From: Woeseiaceae bacterium
GTDB lineage: Bacteria; Pseudomonadota; Gammaproteobacteria; Steroidobacterales; Woeseiaceae
Reading direction: 5' to 3'
Assembly: GCA_024640365.1 (NCBI GenBank)
Contig: JAHEFE010000017.1
Span: 1-54,794, forward strand
DNA: 54,794 nucleotides
This document shows, piece by piece, positions 24,714 to 33,038 of the stretch; the first letter of the stretch is position 1; each line of letters opens with the position of its first letter. A program made the translations under genes and the position numbers. Under the pieces are notes generated by a model that saw only the letters and a program-made list of their open reading frames with translations, was not told the origin of the DNA and ran no database searches.

Positions 24714-25181
24714 ATGATGCGGAAAGGTGGTTGCGCCTGCGGTGCGGCGCGTTACGAGTGGTCAGGTAAGCCTCTCATTGTCCATGCTTGTCACTGCACC
24801 GACTGTCAGCGACTGAGTGGCAGTGCGTTCGGTCTCAATGCCTGGGTAAAGCAATCTGAGGTGACACTTTCCTCCGGTTCTTTGCGTCGCGTAGTAGTCA
24901 AGGGAGGGAGCGGCAAGGATCACATAATCCATGCGTGTGAAGTTTGCGGCACCCAACTGTGGGGGCAATACACTACTGCCCCATCAGGATCGTTATTCCT
25001 GCGGATTGGTACTCTGGATGCGGGCCATGGTCTGCGCCCAGATGCCCATATTTTTACGCGGAGCAAACAGTCGTGGTTAGATTTACCGCCCGGAGTACCG
25101 GCGTTTCCCGAATTTTATAATCCCAAAAAAGTTTGGTCGGCCGAGAGTTTTGCCTGGTTGGCCGCCCAGTCAAAGGAGTAA
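24714..25181 (+). CDS. GFA family (glutathione-dependent formaldehyde-activating enzyme-like) zinc protein
   Basis: A 155-residue GFA-domain protein. Zinc-binding cysteines are visible at 7, 9 (GGCACGAARY), 26, 28, 31 (HACHCTDCQRLSGSAF), 75 and 78 (ACEVCGTQLWG). The prototype promotes formation of S-hydroxymethylglutathione, but most members are of unknown function. GGAG (24700-24703) precedes two in-frame ATGs. A small membrane protein gene starts 2 bases after its stop, so the pair is one transcript. Confidence 0.92.
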   Translation: MMRKGGCACGAARYEWSGKPLIVHACHCTDCQRLSGSAFGLNAWVKQSEVTLSSGSLRRVVVKGGSGKDHIIHACEVCGTQLWGQYTTAPSGSLFLRIGTLDAGHGLRPDAHIFTRSKQSWLDLPPGVPAFPEFYNPKKVWSAESFAWLAAQSKE

Positions 25182-25183
25182 GC

Positions 25184-25402
25184 ATGAATAAAAAGTGGTT
25201 TGCGGCATACGGTTGGCTATATCGCCCAACCAGTTGGCAAGGGGCGGTTCTGGTTCTTGTGACCATGATTTTTTGTATGGAGGCGTTTGTCGCGGTTGAC
25301 GCGAATTCGCATTCCGCGAGCGATACATTATTTGGCGTATTTCCATTTGTCGTACCTGCCTTTTTGTTACTGAACTGGATTGCTGAAAAAGCGAGTAAGT
25401 AG
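25184..25402 (+). CDS. Small two-helix membrane protein
   Basis: A 72-residue protein with the conserved-looking opening WFAAYGWLYRPTSWQGAVL, one helix (about 20-37), a polar bend, and a second helix (about 50-66). AAAGGAG overlaps the end of the GFA gene and is well placed for the ATG at 25184. The longer frame from 25133 is an overlap artefact. Function unknown; co-transcription with the GFA gene is likely. Confidence 0.7.
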   Translation: MNKKWFAAYGWLYRPTSWQGAVLVLVTMIFCMEAFVAVDANSHSASDTLFGVFPFVVPAFLLLNWIAEKASK

Positions 25403-25448
25403 GTTATACACAGTGATAGATCAATTGAGTGCGGATCAGGAGGGTAAT

Positions 25449-25916
25449 GTGGTCGAGGTACTAATTCGCGATCTCGTCGAACGTGACTTGCCCGTTTTTT
25501 TCGTACATCAGCTCGATGCTGATGCCAATAATATGATTGGTTCGCAACCGCGTGACGAGGAAGCTTTCATGGCCCACTGGCGTAAAAACGCTAACGACCC
25601 CACCGCGGTTCATCAAACAATTACCTTTGCGGGCGAAGTAGCGGGTAATGTAGTCAGTTTTGAAATGGATGGTCAGCGGGAGGTTGGCTACTGGCTGGGA
25701 AGAGAGTTTTGGGGGCGGGGTATTGGGAGCGAAGCACTAAGATTGTTTCTCGCGAAATTTCCGCAGCGACCGCTACATGCGCATGCGGCAAAAAAGAATT
25801 TCGGCTCGGTCCGGGTTCTTGAAAAGTGCGGCTTCCGGAAAATCGGCGAGTATGTTCGGCCGGGATTGGCCCTAGGTGAAGAGACCGAGGAGTTCGTATT
25901 TCTCCTGGAAGAATAG
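25449..25916 (+). CDS. GNAT family N-acetyltransferase
   Basis: A 155-residue GNAT. Starts VEVLIRDLVERDLPVFFVHQLD; acetyl-CoA loop EFWGRGIGSEALRLFL; C-terminal NFGSVRVLEKCGFRKIGEY. The start is a GTG at 25449, placed right after a near-perfect AGGAGGG (25438-25444) with a short spacer. That decides against the longer frame from 25380, which overlaps the preceding gene. Substrate unknown. Confidence 0.92.
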   Translation: MVEVLIRDLVERDLPVFFVHQLDADANNMIGSQPRDEEAFMAHWRKNANDPTAVHQTITFAGEVAGNVVSFEMDGQREVGYWLGREFWGRGIGSEALRLFLAKFPQRPLHAHAAKKNFGSVRVLEKCGFRKIGEYVRPGLALGEETEEFVFLLEE

Positions 25917-26087
25917 GCTGTCGATCGCAATGCTAGCGCAGCCCAGAGTGCGCTTCGGCACCGGGGTTGTCATCTCGATGCATTGCCATCAGCTCGGATG
26001 TTTGAGCAGTCTGCTATTCTGGCTGCAGGGCTAGTGGAGGCGAGCTTCCTCTCCGGCTGTATTCGACTGAGGTCCAAGGGTATTTTA

Positions 26088-26372
26088 ATGAAGTTCACTA
26101 ATTTATCGAATCATAATATGCACAAATCAATCAGATACATTTGTTGTTTGTTTTTAATAGGTGGCGTCTTAACGGCGTGCAGTGCCAACCAGGCATATTC
26201 TTCTTTCCAGGCAGAAAAACGCACCAGTTGTTATTCGGTGCCAGCCGAAAACTATGATGCGTGCATGGCGGAGGCCAATAAAAGTTTCAAGGAGTACGAG
26301 CAGGAGCTGAAGGAGTACGAGCGTAAGCTCAAAGAAGAGAAAAAGGCAAAGCAAGATCCTGGGAGACGATGA
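26088..26372 (+). CDS. Small coiled-coil lipoprotein
   Basis: A 94-residue lipoprotein: a signal with hydrophobic CCLFLIGGVL and lipobox LTAC, then SANQAYSSF, two further cysteines (TSCYSVPAENYDACMAEA), and a highly charged helical tail (YEQELKEYERKLKEEKKAKQ), probably a short coiled coil. AAGGG (26076-26080) supports the ATG at 26088; another ATG ten codons on is possible. No family recognised. Confidence 0.7.
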   Translation: MKFTNLSNHNMHKSIRYICCLFLIGGVLTACSANQAYSSFQAEKRTSCYSVPAENYDACMAEANKSFKEYEQELKEYERKLKEEKKAKQDPGRR

Positions 26373-26462
26373 TTTCGATTCAGGGAGCATAATTTTCCCA
26401 TTATGGAACCGGTCGCCGCCGATCGGGAAATATGAGACGCAATTAGACAAAGGCTATGCTAT

Positions 26463-26999
26463 TTGAATATTCTTGAAACAGACCGCTTGCTGTTGAGACT
26501 CTTCACGGTTGCGGACGCTCCGTTCGTTCTTGATTTGTTAAATCAGCCTTCCTTTATCGAAAATATTGGCGACCGCGGCATTCGTGATTTGCCGGCTGCC
26601 GTGAAATATACTGAAGAACGAATTATTGAGAGTTACCAGCGTCTTGGTTTTGGTATGTACGCTGTAGTCCATAGGGAAAAAGAAGAGGTGATCGGGATGT
26701 GCGGTCTGGTCAAGAGAAATAGCTTACCGGATATTGATATAGGCTTCGCATTTCTTCCTCAGCACTGGTCACAGGGTTTTGCCTTGGAATCGGCGGCGGC
26801 AGTAACTCGCTACGCTTTTGACTCGCTCGGCGTAAAGCGTCTCCTGGGGATCACAAATAGCAATAATCGGGGGTCGATAAACGTGCTATTGAGAATAGGA
26901 CTCGATTTTGAAGGCATGATTACCTTGCCGGGTGAAACAGACGAGATTCGTCTTTATGGAATGAAAAATACGGCATTGTCAGTCGAGGTGAATACTTGA
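26463..26999 (+). CDS. GNAT family N-acetyltransferase (RimJ/RimL-like)
   Basis: A 178-residue GNAT. It opens LETDRLLLRLFTVADAPFVLDLLNQPSF, the standard RimJ/RimL start; the acetyl-CoA region is FLPQHWSQGFALESAAAV; and the end is NNRGSINVLLRIGLDFEG. The start is a TTG at 26463 with no strong ribosome site. The stop codon overlaps the ATG of the following nucleotidase gene (TGATG), so the two are translationally coupled. Confidence 0.9.
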   Translation: MNILETDRLLLRLFTVADAPFVLDLLNQPSFIENIGDRGIRDLPAAVKYTEERIIESYQRLGFGMYAVVHREKEEVIGMCGLVKRNSLPDIDIGFAFLPQHWSQGFALESAAAVTRYAFDSLGVKRLLGITNSNNRGSINVLLRIGLDFEGMITLPGETDEIRLYGMKNTALSVEVNT

Positions 27000-28831
27000 T
27001 GTCGCTTACACAAGGGCGCCTCGTCCTGCTTTGTTTGTTCACCGCGCTAGTATTTACGCTTCCTGCCTGTAGCCGGAACAGTGCCCATCAAGCAGACACG
27101 AATGGTCAATTTACACTTTCTGTTGTCGGTACCAATGACATTCACGGCGCTGTTGATGCTACCGCAGGCAGAGGTGGGCTACCGTTGCTTGCAGGCTACG
27201 TCAATGCGCTTCGCGATCTCCGTCATGCAGACGGGGGAGAGGTCCTGTTGCTGGATGGAGGCGATATGTGGCAGGGCACGCTGGAGTCCAACCTGGGAGA
27301 GGGAGCTGAAGTAGTTGCCGCTTTTAATACGATGGGTTATGCCGCTGCGGCGATCGGAAATCACGAGTTTGATTTCGGTCCTGTTGGCGAGGCGAATGCT
27401 CCGCAGTCCGCTATAGACGATCCGCGAGGTGCTTTGAAGGCTCGCGCGGCCGAGGCCGCATTCCCGCTGCTTGCTGCAAACCTGATTGATGATGAAACGG
27501 GCAAGCCGGTGGACTGGCCGAACGTGCGCTCCTCGGTGATGTTGAACGTACAAGGGGTCAAGATTGGCGTCGTCGGTGTTGTAACGAAAGGCGCGTTTAT
27601 CACGACTTCGGCTGCCAACACCGGTGGACTGACTCTCGCGCCGCTAGCGCCCTCGATAATTGAACAGGCGGAAATATTACGCGCCGCCGGCGCAAAGCTC
27701 GTCATCGTTACAGCTCATGCGGGAGGCTATTGCCAGGCTTTCGACGATCCACGGGATTTGAGTTCGTGCAGGCCAGATGCCGAGATATTTCGTGTTGCTG
27801 CAGAAATTCCGGCGGGCTTGGTAAATTATATTATCGCCGGACACGTGCATAAGGGGCTGGCACACGTTGTTAATGGCATCGCGATCACATCCGCTTATAG
27901 TCAGGCAGTTGCTTTTGGACGAGTAGATTTTGTTATCGACAGAAAGAGCGGCGACGTTTTGTCGCGAAAAATATTTGCGCCGCATGCAGTATGTGAAGCC
28001 GTACTGGGCGAGCCGGCCGGCTGCGTTACGTTACAAGTCAGCGGGGCACGACCATCCACGTTTGAGGGCAGTAATGTCGTTGCTGATCGGGCAGTTGTTG
28101 AGGTTTTGCAACCAGCGGTTGTGCGCGCTAAAGCGCTGAAGTCGAGAGAGCTCGGAATATTGGCCGAGACTCCAATTAGACTGTGGGACGAGCAGGAGTC
28201 CCCCTTGGGAAATCTATTTACCGATGCAGTGCTTGCATCGTTGCCGGCTGCCGATATTGCAATTCACAACAGTGCTGGCGGGCTGCGCAAGAGCCTGGAT
28301 GCGGGCAAACTGACATTCGGTGAATTGTATGAAGTGTTCCCGTTCGCGAATCAAGTGGTCGAATTTCAGCTGGGAGTCACCGATCTCGAGAAAGTCTTCT
28401 CGAAACAACTGCAGCAGAGACGGATTCAGATAAGTTTTTCTGGCTTAAGCGTCGCCGCCAAATGTGGTGAGACTGGTCTCGAAGTTGCGTTCCGACGACC
28501 GGACGGCGACTTGTTGGGTCATGATGACACCGTTACCGTGGCAACCAGCGATTTTCTCGCGACCGGTGGGGACGGCGTATTTACAGATATTATTCCGGAG
28601 CAGGGGCTAACTCTCACAGAGGATGGTTCATTATTACGCGACGTAGTAGATACTTATTTGCAGCAACTCAAAGCGCCGCTGCAGGAATCATCCTATCAAA
28701 GCACGAACAAGCCACGTTTACGTTATCCAGGATCTTTGCCCATGAGTTGTGAGCATCTCCCGGGAGACAATAAACCCAGTGCCGCTACGAGTGATCAGTT
28801 ACTCATTGACGCCGCCGAGGATGTACACTAG
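26999..28831 (+). CDS. 5'-nucleotidase/metallophosphatase lipoprotein
   Basis: A 610-residue secreted enzyme of the UshA/5'-nucleotidase family. The signal ends in lipobox LPAC (about 22-25), so it is probably lipid-anchored. The dimetal phosphatase domain shows TNDIHGAVD, LLDGGDMWQGT, IGNHEFDFGP, VTAHAGGYC and AGHVHKG. The C-terminal substrate domain carries SPLGNLFTDAVLA, IHNSAGGLRKSL and FPFANQVVEF. It would hydrolyse periplasmic nucleotides or similar phosphoesters. Overlaps the preceding GNAT stop by one base. Confidence 0.94.
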   Translation: MSLTQGRLVLLCLFTALVFTLPACSRNSAHQADTNGQFTLSVVGTNDIHGAVDATAGRGGLPLLAGYVNALRDLRHADGGEVLLLDGGDMWQGTLESNLGEGAEVVAAFNTMGYAAAAIGNHEFDFGPVGEANAPQSAIDDPRGALKARAAEAAFPLLAANLIDDETGKPVDWPNVRSSVMLNVQGVKIGVVGVVTKGAFITTSAANTGGLTLAPLAPSIIEQAEILRAAGAKLVIVTAHAGGYCQAFDDPRDLSSCRPDAEIFRVAAEIPAGLVNYIIAGHVHKGLAHVVNGIAITSAYSQAVAFGRVDFVIDRKSGDVLSRKIFAPHAVCEAVLGEPAGCVTLQVSGARPSTFEGSNVVADRAVVEVLQPAVVRAKALKSRELGILAETPIRLWDEQESPLGNLFTDAVLASLPAADIAIHNSAGGLRKSLDAGKLTFGELYEVFPFANQVVEFQLGVTDLEKVFSKQLQQRRIQISFSGLSVAAKCGETGLEVAFRRPDGDLLGHDDTVTVATSDFLATGGDGVFTDIIPEQGLTLTEDGSLLRDVVDTYLQQLKAPLQESSYQSTNKPRLRYPGSLPMSCEHLPGDNKPSAATSDQLLIDAAEDVH

Positions 28832-28969
28832 AGGGCTTGGCGCAAAGAAATACCAGTGGCGTATGTCTTTTTCCTTTGAGTCAGCTTGCTGGCCAGCCAA
28901 ATGGTTGCGTCGCTTTTCATTGAAAACATGTCGAGTGCCTGCACTTACTTAACTCCCGGATACGGATAG

Positions 28970-29911
28970 TTGCTACAAAATATTTTTTACATATTGGGCG
29001 GGATCGCACTGCTCTACGCTGGTGGTGAAATGCTGGTCAGGGGGTCAGTTGCCCTCGCATTAAGGTTTGGCGTATCCGTACTTGCCGTCGGCTTGACGGT
29101 AGTGTCTTTCGGTACCAGTGCGCCGGAGTTGGCCGTTTCAATCAGTGCGGCGCTGCGCGGCGCAAACGACATCGCCATAGGCAATGTCGTAGGCTCCAAC
29201 ATCGCAAATATCGCACTTATCCTTGGCGCAATCACTGTGATGCGGCCATCGGTCATTCATAGCAAGTTGCTTCGCATAGACATACCGCTGGTGATTGCGG
29301 TGTCACTGGGGCTCATGTTGATGCTTTATGATGGGCAACTGGCGTTATACGAAGGTGTTGTCTTTTTGATTGGACTTGCAATCTTCATATACGTTAGCTT
29401 CACTCATGCGAAAAGGCGGCCAGATCAATATTACCTGGATGTTGTTACACCGCCGGACGTTCAAAAGACAAAGTCACTGGCACCCTTTTTCATGATTGTT
29501 GGGGGCTGTCTGGTCTTGACGGTGGGTGGTCAGATACTGGTTGTAGCGGCAATTGATATTGCGCTATCTGCCAGCATTAGCCAGGCTACCATTGCGCTGA
29601 CTGTGATTGCAGTTGGTACGAGCTTGCCGGAGTTTGCGGCATCACTGGTCGCCGCTGCTCGTGGTCACAGTGACCTGGCAGTTGGCAATATTGTGGGCAG
29701 TAATATTTTTAATATTCTCGGAATTCTTGGATTAACATCGACCCTGACACCTTTAACCAGGGGCGGTATAAGCTGGCCCGTGTTGTGGTACATGACAGCT
29801 TTAGCGGTTTTCTTGTACGTATTATTGAAGCCGAACAAGACCCTGTCCCGACTCAAGGGCGGCGCGTTGTTACTTAGCTACTTTGTTTATATTGTTTACC
29901 TTGCCGAATAA
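28970..29911 (+). CDS. Calcium/sodium antiporter (CaxA/YrbG family)
   Basis: A 313-residue membrane exchanger with ten or so helices in two inverted halves. Both alpha-repeats are clear: SFGTSAPELAVSISAALRGANDIAIGNVVGSNIAN in the first half and AVGTSLPEFAASLVAAARGHSDLAVGNIVGSNIFN in the second, with the essential Glu in each. It would export Ca2+ using Na+ or H+. The start is a TTG at 28970; 138 bases without a gene precede it. Substrate preference is inferred from family. Confidence 0.94.
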   Translation: MLQNIFYILGGIALLYAGGEMLVRGSVALALRFGVSVLAVGLTVVSFGTSAPELAVSISAALRGANDIAIGNVVGSNIANIALILGAITVMRPSVIHSKLLRIDIPLVIAVSLGLMLMLYDGQLALYEGVVFLIGLAIFIYVSFTHAKRRPDQYYLDVVTPPDVQKTKSLAPFFMIVGGCLVLTVGGQILVVAAIDIALSASISQATIALTVIAVGTSLPEFAASLVAAARGHSDLAVGNIVGSNIFNILGILGLTSTLTPLTRGGISWPVLWYMTALAVFLYVLLKPNKTLSRLKGGALLLSYFVYIVYLAE

Positions 29912-30047
29912 AGATTAATGGTTGCTGTCGAAAGTAAGTTCTCATGCGTATATCGAAGCAAAATGGACGTTGCTACGATCCTGAATTCCTCATCAGTTGC
30001 CCGCTTACCGTCGGCGGCAGGACATGAATTGTTAATGGAGAGCTTGA

Positions 30048-30752
30048 ATGACGAACTCGGCGATTAAGAAGATAGAAGGTCATCGCACTCATCGCGTGGG
30101 CTGGTTGCGGGCTGCTGTTCTTGGCGCCAATGATGGCATCGTTTCGACTGCAAGTCTGGTCGTGGGTGTTGCGGCCGCAAATGCAGGACACAGTGAAATT
30201 CTGCTTGCCGGTGTAGCTGGACTGGTCGCCGGAGCCATGTCGATGGCCGCAGGGGAGTATGTCTCCGTAAGCTCCCAGTCCGATATTGAACAAGCCGATC
30301 TCGAGCGTGAACGCATAGAACTGGCAACCGATATTGACGCTGAACATCGCGAGTTGGCGATGATTTACGAAGAGCGCGGGCTCGAAGCCGACCTTGCTGA
30401 GGAAGTCGCGGTGCAGCTGATGGCCAAAGATGCCCTGGGGGCTCACGCTCGTGACGAACTCGGTATCTCGCATATCGCCAAAGCACGGCCACTGCAGGCA
30501 GCTCTTACGTCGGCCCTCACGTTTGCTATAGGCGCGGCATTCCCGTTGATCGCCGCCGTATTTGCGCCGCTGCCCCGGATTGAATGGTGGGTGTCCGGCA
30601 CATCAATGGTATTCCTGGCGGTTCTCGGCTGTCTGGCTGCGTACACGGGCGGTGCAAGTTTGCTGCGCGGTGCTGCACGCGTGATGTTTTGGGGCGCTTT
30701 GGCAATGGCGTTGACGGCCGGGGTCGGTAAGCTCTTCGGCGTGGTCGTGTAG
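30048..30752 (+). CDS. VIT family Fe2+/Mn2+ transporter
   Basis: A 234-residue VIT/CCC1-family membrane protein. It opens GWLRAAVLGANDGIVSTASLVVGVAAAN and continues GLVAGAMSMAAGEYVSVSSQSD, both hallmark. A cytosolic acidic helical domain (about 82-145), rich in Glu and typical for metal binding, precedes three more helices. It would move iron or manganese. GGAG (30035-30038) supports the ATG. It follows the Ca2+ antiporter gene, but 136 bases separate them. Confidence 0.95.
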   Translation: MTNSAIKKIEGHRTHRVGWLRAAVLGANDGIVSTASLVVGVAAANAGHSEILLAGVAGLVAGAMSMAAGEYVSVSSQSDIEQADLERERIELATDIDAEHRELAMIYEERGLEADLAEEVAVQLMAKDALGAHARDELGISHIAKARPLQAALTSALTFAIGAAFPLIAAVFAPLPRIEWWVSGTSMVFLAVLGCLAAYTGGASLLRGAARVMFWGALAMALTAGVGKLFGVVV

Positions 30753-30780
30753 CCACCCCCACTGATCTTACCGATAGGCC

Positions 30781-31296
30781 GTGGATAGAACTCTTTCAAA
30801 AGGCTTTCCACCGATAGTTGGCTCACGGCCCCGAGTGCTCATACTCGGTAGTTTACCGAGCACTCGTTCCATCGCAGTGCAGCAGTACTACGCGCACCCG
30901 CAAAACAAGTTCTGGCCAATCATGCAGGCCATAGTCGGTGTCGACCAGGCACGACCCTATGCCGAAAGAGTTGAGGCGCTGGCAAAGGCCGGTATTGCCG
31001 TCTGGGATGTATTGAAAACCTCGATTCGTCCGGGGAGTCTGGACTCAGCGATAGTTGCGAGCGCATCTGTCGCGAACGATTTTAAGGGGTTCTTTAGCGC
31101 GCATCCGGAGATTGAGGCTGTTTTTTTTAACGGCCAGGCGGCGGCGAGAATCTACGATCGGCAGGTTCATTCAACCATTGAGCTTGGTGATCGGGAAATT
31201 TGTTACTACACGATGCCATCTACCAGTCCGGCGCATGCGTCGATGACTTTGCAGGAAAAACAAAAGCACTGGGCAAAGCTGAAAGAGCATCTGTAA
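30781..31296 (+). CDS. DNA-deoxyinosine/uracil glycosylase (UDG superfamily, family 6-like)
   Basis: A 171-residue UDG-fold protein. Motif A: ILGSLPSTRSIAVQQYYAHPQNKFWPI (about 21-47), where GSLPS and YAHPQNxFW are typical of the hypoxanthine-DNA glycosylase group. Motif B: YTMPSTSPAHASM near the end. FFNGQAAARIY fits the central strand. It would remove hypoxanthine (deaminated adenine) or uracil from DNA. The start is a GTG at 30781. It follows the VIT gene by 28 bases. Confidence 0.9.
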   Translation: MDRTLSKGFPPIVGSRPRVLILGSLPSTRSIAVQQYYAHPQNKFWPIMQAIVGVDQARPYAERVEALAKAGIAVWDVLKTSIRPGSLDSAIVASASVANDFKGFFSAHPEIEAVFFNGQAAARIYDRQVHSTIELGDREICYYTMPSTSPAHASMTLQEKQKHWAKLKEHL

Positions 31297-31370
31297 TGGA
31301 TAACGGCTTTTAAATAATTCGCTCGCAGGCTGGTTAGCCACTTGAGAGAGGACTGATCTAATGGGGGAGG

Positions 31371-31399
31371 AGTCTGCTACAGGCAGACTGGTATATACT
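31371..31399 (+). promoter_or_regulatory. Inverted repeat with possible extended -10 before upp
   Basis: AGTCTGC-TACAG-GCAGACT (31371-31389) is a perfect 7-bp inverted repeat. It abuts TGGTATATACT (31389-31399), which fits an extended -10. The repeat would then cover the -35 region and could be an operator for upp; no regulator can be named. Confidence 0.35.
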
Positions 31400-31529
31400 C
31401 TCTGTAGCGCGCCAAATAGCTGGATATGACGGTGCCGATGCGTTAAATGATGCCAATTTCGCACAACACCAGCGGCGCAACACAGCGACGAATCGAGACA
31501 ACAAGAATTCAAATAAAGGACTTCCTGAC

Positions 31530-32150
31530 ATGCATGTAGAGATCAAGCACCCGTGCGTGCTTCATAAACTAGCACTCATTCGCGATAAAAATACTGGTCA
31601 CAAGTTATTCCGTGAACTGGCGACCGAGATAACAATGTTTATCTCTTATGAGGCGCTTAAGAACGTCGAGCTGCAAAATGTACAAGTAGAGACGCCTGTT
31701 GCTATGGCCAATTGCAAAACGATTGCGAGTAACCTGGTCGTGGTCCCAATTTTGCGAGCAGGGGTTGGCATGTTAGAGGGCATTCTCGGACTTGTGCCGA
31801 CAGCTCGTGTAGCTTTCGTCGGAATGTATCGCGACGAAAAAACAAAACTGCCCGTGGCTTACTATAAAAAACTTCCCGAGTCTCGAGACAATTCAGTCTA
31901 TATTATTATTGACCCGATGCTGGCAACCGGCGGTTCCACTGTGGCAACTATCGACCTCCTCAAAGAGCAGGGCGCCCAGTCGATCGTTGTAGTGTGCATT
32001 GTCACTTGCCCCGAGGGTCTTGAAGCGGTGGAAAAGGCGCACCCGGATGTAACTGTGTATACGGCTAGCGTCGACGACCACTTAAACGACCACAAGTATA
32101 TTGTTCCAGGTCTCGGCGACGCTGGAGATCGATTGTTCGGCACCAAGTAA
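31530..32150 (+). CDS. upp: Uracil phosphoribosyltransferase
   Basis: A 206-residue enzyme of normal Upp length that converts uracil and PRPP to UMP in pyrimidine salvage. The PRPP-binding loop IIDPMLATGGSTVATIDLL (about 126-144) is intact, as are LRAGVGMLEG, the Lys/Tyr-rich LPVAYYKKLP flap, and the uracil-binding IVPGLGDAGDRLFGT at the C-terminus. AAAGGA (31515-31520) supports the ATG. No uracil permease gene is adjacent. Confidence 0.97.
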   Translation: MHVEIKHPCVLHKLALIRDKNTGHKLFRELATEITMFISYEALKNVELQNVQVETPVAMANCKTIASNLVVVPILRAGVGMLEGILGLVPTARVAFVGMYRDEKTKLPVAYYKKLPESRDNSVYIIIDPMLATGGSTVATIDLLKEQGAQSIVVVCIVTCPEGLEAVEKAHPDVTVYTASVDDHLNDHKYIVPGLGDAGDRLFGTK

Positions 32151-32507
32151 CCGGATATGTAAGTTATACGCAGCACTGGAATCGTCAAAAAAATCGAGCG
32201 AACTGGAAAGATAATTTTGACCAGCTAGGGCGTAGGGCTTGGCGTCAAATAGGAAGTTATTGACTTAGTGCGGGCAGTTGCACAGGGAAGTTCGCGCCAA
32301 CAGGTGACCTGTACGGTTGCGCTTTATTTGTATAAAACTACAAAAAAAACAATATGTTAATACTCCTATCACTCGTGCCCCAAAAGGCGCGGGCAACTGT
32401 CGATACGCCTTTCAGCTATCGCCTCATTTTTCAAAAAAAGGAATGCGTAGCCAAGGTTTTACCGTTTGCACAAAACCATTGATCCTATGCTTATTTACGG
32501 TAGTATA

Positions 32508-32523
32508 AATCGCTTGAGCGATT
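32508..32523 (+). promoter_or_regulatory. 5' hairpin at start of the cold-shock leader
   Basis: AATCGC-TTGA-GCGATT, a 6-bp stem with a tetraloop, lies at the expected transcription start. It would cap the 5' end of the mRNA, or act as an operator in DNA. Confidence 0.45.
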
Positions 32524-32580
32524 GTTGTCGGAGTGGCAAGCATTATTCGCTTCGAGTTCGATGACAGTATGGTTTTGTTG

Positions 32581-32599
32581 CCGGCATTTGCCGGTTTTT
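32581..32599 (+). terminator. Terminator-like hairpin inside the cold-shock leader
   Basis: CCGGC-ATTT-GCCGG followed at once by TTTTT resembles an intrinsic terminator, yet it lies only 35 bases before the start codon of the cold-shock gene. It may be an attenuator or a temperature-sensitive structure, or may end an upstream transcript. Confidence 0.5.
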
Positions 32600-32601
32600 A
32601 A

Positions 32602-32621
32602 GTGCCAAAAAATAGTGGCAC
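32602..32621 (+). promoter_or_regulatory. Second leader hairpin next to the cold-shock ribosome site
   Basis: GTGCCA-AAAAATAG-TGGCAC forms a 6-bp stem with an AT-rich loop and ends 1 base before the AGGGAA ribosome site. It could hold that site open or hide it depending on temperature. Confidence 0.5.
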
Positions 32622-32633
32622 AGGGAATAAGAT

Positions 32634-32843
32634 ATGGCAGAGCAAGTAGAAGGAACTGTTAAGTGGTTCAACGATGAAAAGGGGTTTGGTTTTATTGAGC
32701 GTGAAGGCGGCAAGGATGTTTTCGTACATCACAGCTCAATCATAGCAGATGGTCGCCGGACGCTGCATGAAGGACAACGAGTCACGATGGAAGTGTCAGA
32801 TGGTCAGAAAGGGCCGCAGGCAGACAAAGTGACACCCGTGTAG
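32634..32843 (+). CDS. Cold-shock domain protein
   Basis: A 69-residue CspA-family OB-fold protein that binds single-stranded RNA and DNA. RNP1 (KGFGFI, 16-21) and RNP2 (VFVHHSSI) are intact and the start [17 protein letters not shown] is canonical. AGGGAA is 6 to 7 bases before the ATG. The leader of about 120 bases with several hairpins is like that of cold-inducible csp genes. A strong intrinsic terminator follows, so it is monocistronic. Confidence 0.97.
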   Translation: MAEQVEGTVKWFNDEKGFGFIEREGGKDVFVHHSSIIADGRRTLHEGQRVTMEVSDGQKGPQADKVTPV

Positions 32844-32915
32844 TTTTAAATTTGTTTCGGCTGGGTGCAGGATTGTGTCTTCAGGTGTCTGTGTCGAAAT
32901 ATTAGATGGACAAAA

Positions 32916-32945
32916 AGGCGTTGCAGAATGGCAACGCCTTTTTTT
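32916..32945 (+). terminator. Intrinsic terminator of the cold-shock gene
   Basis: AGGCGTTGC - AGAATG - GCAACGCCT, a perfect 9-bp stem, runs into seven T. It is the clearest terminator in the left part of the window. Confidence 0.93.
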
Positions 32946-33038
32946 ATGGCGCAGAATAATGCCAGGTCTTTGGCGAACAACGGTGCAGTGGCGCATTATA
33001 TTCGGCCGCACTCGTTGTTCACTTGCGTGGGAGCAACT

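Larger units (their letters stand above)
32151..32633. other. Non-coding region with the cold-shock gene promoter and leader, 483 bases
   Basis: No convincing gene; the 63-codon frame at 32317-32508 is rich in Lys, Thr and Pro without a ribosome site. The right half probably holds a promoter, TTGATC (32479-32484) with TAGTAT (32501-32506) or TATAAA (32504-32509), and then three hairpins before the cold-shock gene. The left half shows nothing definite, and no terminator for upp was found. Confidence 0.5.

Noticed and set aside
30064-30492. 142-codon minus-strand frame over the VIT gene
   Set aside because: Arg-rich antisense shadow of a clear VIT gene.
32317-32508. 63-codon open frame before the cold-shock gene
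   Set aside because: No ribosome site, no protein-like pattern, and it runs through the likely promoter.
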